A stretch of 64,000 nt of DNA from JAWKWH01 sp041397625 (GTDB lineage Bacteria > Pseudomonadota > Alphaproteobacteria > Rhizobiales > Rhizobiaceae), in the NCBI GenBank assembly GCA_041397625.1, contig JAWKWH010000002.1, positions 1 through 64,000 of the forward strand, given 5' to 3'. The position numbers and the translations under genes were made by a program. The notes beneath the pieces were generated by a model. The model did no database searches and was not told the origin of the DNA. It was given only the letters and a program-made list of their open reading frames with translations. How positions within the stretch are numbered: the first letter of the stretch is position 1; each line of letters begins with the position of its first letter. Positions 62,588 through 64,000 of the stretch are shown piece after piece.

Positions 62588-62603
62588 GAATTGGAGGTTT
62601 GCC

Positions 62604-63020
62604 GTGAAAGGCCATATCGACCCGACGCGCGAGCGTTTCGGTGCTTTTCGCGCCCTGCCCGACGAGGGGCCTATCCACATGCTGAACCTCGTGCGGCTTC
62701 GCGAACGCGCCGCCTATCCAGACGGACGCGCGGCGAGCGGTGCCGAAGCCTATGCCGCCTATGGTCGCGAAAGCGGACCGATCTTCCGCGGTCTTGGCGG
62801 CCGCATCGTCTGGTCGGGCGATTTCCGGCTGACGCTGATCGGGCCAGAGCACGAATACTGGCACAGATGTTTCATCGCCGAATATCCGAGCGCCGCCACC
62901 TTCGTGGCCATGATCAAAGATCCCGACTACCAGAAAGCGGTGATCCACCGCCAGGCGGCGGTGGAGGATTCGCGGCTGATCAGGCTGAAGCCGGGAATGC
63001 CCGGCGAAGGGTTTGGCTAG
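62604..63020 (+). CDS. DUF1330-like protein
   Basis: 138 residues. GPIHMLNLVRLRERAAYPDGR, AAYGRESGPIFRGLGGRIVWSGD and FIAEYPSAATFVAMIKDPDYQKAV are typical of the dimeric alpha/beta-barrel DUF1330 family, sometimes found with small-molecule catabolic genes. The GTG start, six bases behind GGAGG, is preferred over an upstream open frame. It may be co-transcribed with the hydrolase gene 16 bp earlier. Confidence 0.8.
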   Translation: MKGHIDPTRERFGAFRALPDEGPIHMLNLVRLRERAAYPDGRAASGAEAYAAYGRESGPIFRGLGGRIVWSGDFRLTLIGPEHEYWHRCFIAEYPSAATFVAMIKDPDYQKAVIHRQAAVEDSRLIRLKPGMPGEGFG

Positions 63021-63026
63021 GGCGGT

Positions 63027-63485
63027 TCAGTTACCGTCCTGTCGCAACCAGTCCGGCATCAGGTGCGACACGGTCTTTTCCGGTTCCTCGCCGCATTTGA
63101 CGTTGACGGCGATCCAGTCGGTGGCGATCTGGTGACCATCGAGGACCACCTTGTATTCGCGCGTCACCGAGTGCCGGTAGACGAATTCCTTGGACCAGCT
63201 TTTCATGTAGACGTCGCCGGCCTTGTCTGTGGTCAGGCTTGCCTTCTCGTTGCGCCCGACGCGACGCATCAGGGTAAAGTCGATCTTGCCGGGGCCGGTG
63301 GTTCGAATCTCGGTCACCAGGCGCACGGTCTCGCCGCAGGCGGGCTTAGCCGGCATGGTGTAGAGCCTGACCTCGGAGACCTGCGGCGACTTGTCCCTGG
63401 CCTCGGCGGCCGGAGCGGCAAGCAGGGCGGTTGCGGCAAGCACAGCGCCGAGAACGGCATTAGGGCGGGGGAGCAAGCGTTTCAT
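63027..63485 (-). CDS. exported protein of unknown function
   Basis: 152 residues with a Sec signal peptide (about 1-29, LLAAPAAEARD). The mature protein starts VSEVRLYTMPAKPACGETVRLV, contains KSWSKEFVYRHSV and ends with VNVKCGEEPEKTV, so it has two cysteines that could pair across a beta-rich domain. No family recognised. A GAAGGAAAGA ribosome binding site precedes the ATG. Convergent with the DUF1330-like gene. Confidence 0.7.
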   Translation of the reverse strand: MKRLLPRPNAVLGAVLAATALLAAPAAEARDKSPQVSEVRLYTMPAKPACGETVRLVTEIRTTGPGKIDFTLMRRVGRNEKASLTTDKAGDVYMKSWSKEFVYRHSVTREYKVVLDGHQIATDWIAVNVKCGEEPEKTVSHLMPDWLRQDGN

Positions 63486-63721
63486 CGCTGTCTTTCCTTC
63501 GTCGTTGCCGGCGAAGGCCGCCTGCCGCAACGGTGGGAGAGGAACGCGCGCGAACGATGCGGGCGTAACGTTGCGTGGGCGCCGATCCCGTGGCGCCGCT
63601 GTCTGACGGCCTTCATCCGGCGACCGGCCACGGACGACCGGTAAAGTCCCTATGAGACCATCCTAGACGACATGAAGGGTTTGGAATGTGACGAAGGTCA
63701 CAGCCGTGCGGCCAAAAGCGG

Positions 63722-64000
63722 TCAACCGCGACCGCGCCGGCCTCCGCCGCGACGCCGCCGTCCGCCGTCCGCATCCGCCGCTTCCGGCAGCTTGCGTGGC
63801 GGCAGATCGACCGCGGCGGCCAGTTTGGGAAACGGATCGACCTTGTTGGGCAGCGCCATGGCGTTGACGAACAATTGCTGGAAATCCGGTTCCAGCGCCG
63901 TTTCGATCTTCTCGATGCGACGCACCGTCGCCTCGATCTCGCGGCGATATCCCCGGTTGAGCAGCGCCATCAGCGCACCGGTGCCGGCGGCATTGCCGAC
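63722..64000 (-). CDS. ASKHA-domain (DUF4445/RamA-like) protein, C-terminal fragment at window edge
   Basis: Cut by the window edge; 92 C-terminal residues are visible. VGNAAGTGALMALLNRGYRREIEATVRRIEKIETALEPDFQQLFVNAMALP (only short parts quoted as motif: GNAAGTGA and RRIEKIE) is the end of the ASKHA ATPase domain of ferredoxin-containing activators of corrinoid proteins. RamA-type activators reductively restore the Co(I) state of methyltransferase corrinoids. The tail is an unusual glycine/arginine-rich run (GGRRRRGGGRRGRG). The N-terminal 2Fe-2S domain would lie beyond the window. Confidence 0.75.
   Translation of the reverse strand, partial: VGNAAGTGALMALLNRGYRREIEATVRRIEKIETALEPDFQQLFVNAMALPNKVDPFPKLAAAVDLPPRKLPEAADADGGRRRRGGGRRGRG

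Overview
The window is GC-rich chromosomal DNA of an alphaproteobacterium. Gene content points to the Hyphomicrobiales, probably a Mesorhizobium/Phyllobacteriaceae-like genus: a class II DAHP synthase, a gph-rpiA-DUF2059-gor neighbourhood, a double cold-shock-domain protein, DUF1289, a TIGR02281-type membrane aspartic protease and a fdhD-mobA-mobB-moeA operon. The genus is an inference from recognisable families, not from a database search. About 68 protein genes, one tRNA-Val(CAC) and several hairpins or terminators can be supported. Most of the window is ordinary chromosome; four stretches look accessory.

Layout. 1-776 is a mobile-element edge: a broken IS3-type orfA, then a PrtN-like regulator gene. 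It abuts dusA, whose first ~35 bases are AT-rich, as expected when an element integrated at the 5' end of dusA has replaced the start of the gene. 1.8-9.5 kb holds a TauE/SafE exporter, a membrane aspartic protease, DUF1289, a six-TM histidine kinase, GST, a uracil-DNA glycosylase-like protein, an Lrp regulator, a DUF302 protein, an AlkD-like protein and a beta-hydroxyacid dehydrogenase. 9.5-10.4 kb is a probably acquired HAD phosphatase behind a perfect palindrome. 10.5-14.3 kb has a polar amino acid ABC transporter (binding protein and two permeases, no ATPase), cytochrome b561 and a VIT1/CCC1-type transporter.

14.4-18.9 kb is the molybdenum cofactor/formate dehydrogenase maturation operon fdhD-mobA-mobB-moeA behind a Bcr/CflA drug efflux gene; moaA lies separately at 22-23 kb. 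Between them, 19.1-22.1 kb carries a 47-residue small protein and a two-gene operon of unrecognised membrane proteins in less GC-rich DNA, the best candidate in the window for an undescribed system. 23.2-31.8 kb holds DUF971, a PPOX flavoprotein, an Fsr-type exporter with a divergent AraC regulator, a MarR/hydrolase divergon, rhodanese, an L,D-transpeptidase, fumarase and a bile acid:Na+ symporter-like protein. 31.9-35.4 kb encodes a TadG-like vWA protein and a large L,D-transpeptidase, followed by tRNA-Val. 35.9-40.2 kb is an RND efflux pair.

41.0-43.8 kb is a small island of two convergent sulfotransferase genes and a glycosyltransferase gene. Between the sulfotransferases lies a ~195 bp MITE-like element whose terminal inverted repeats supply both stop codons. 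From 43.9 kb on, the chromosome is conserved housekeeping: gph, rpiA, DUF2059, gor, hydrolase, gamma-glutamylcyclotransferase, DAHP synthase, GFA protein, DODA dioxygenase, hemerythrin, ketopantoate reductase-like, Tag-like glycosylase, MFS, nadE, pccB, gloA, double-CSD protein, DUF192 and several exported proteins. The right edge cuts an ASKHA/DUF4445 protein.

A recurring functional theme is glutathione and aldehyde handling (GST, gor, gamma-glutamylcyclotransferase, GFA, gloA), though these genes are scattered rather than in one operon.
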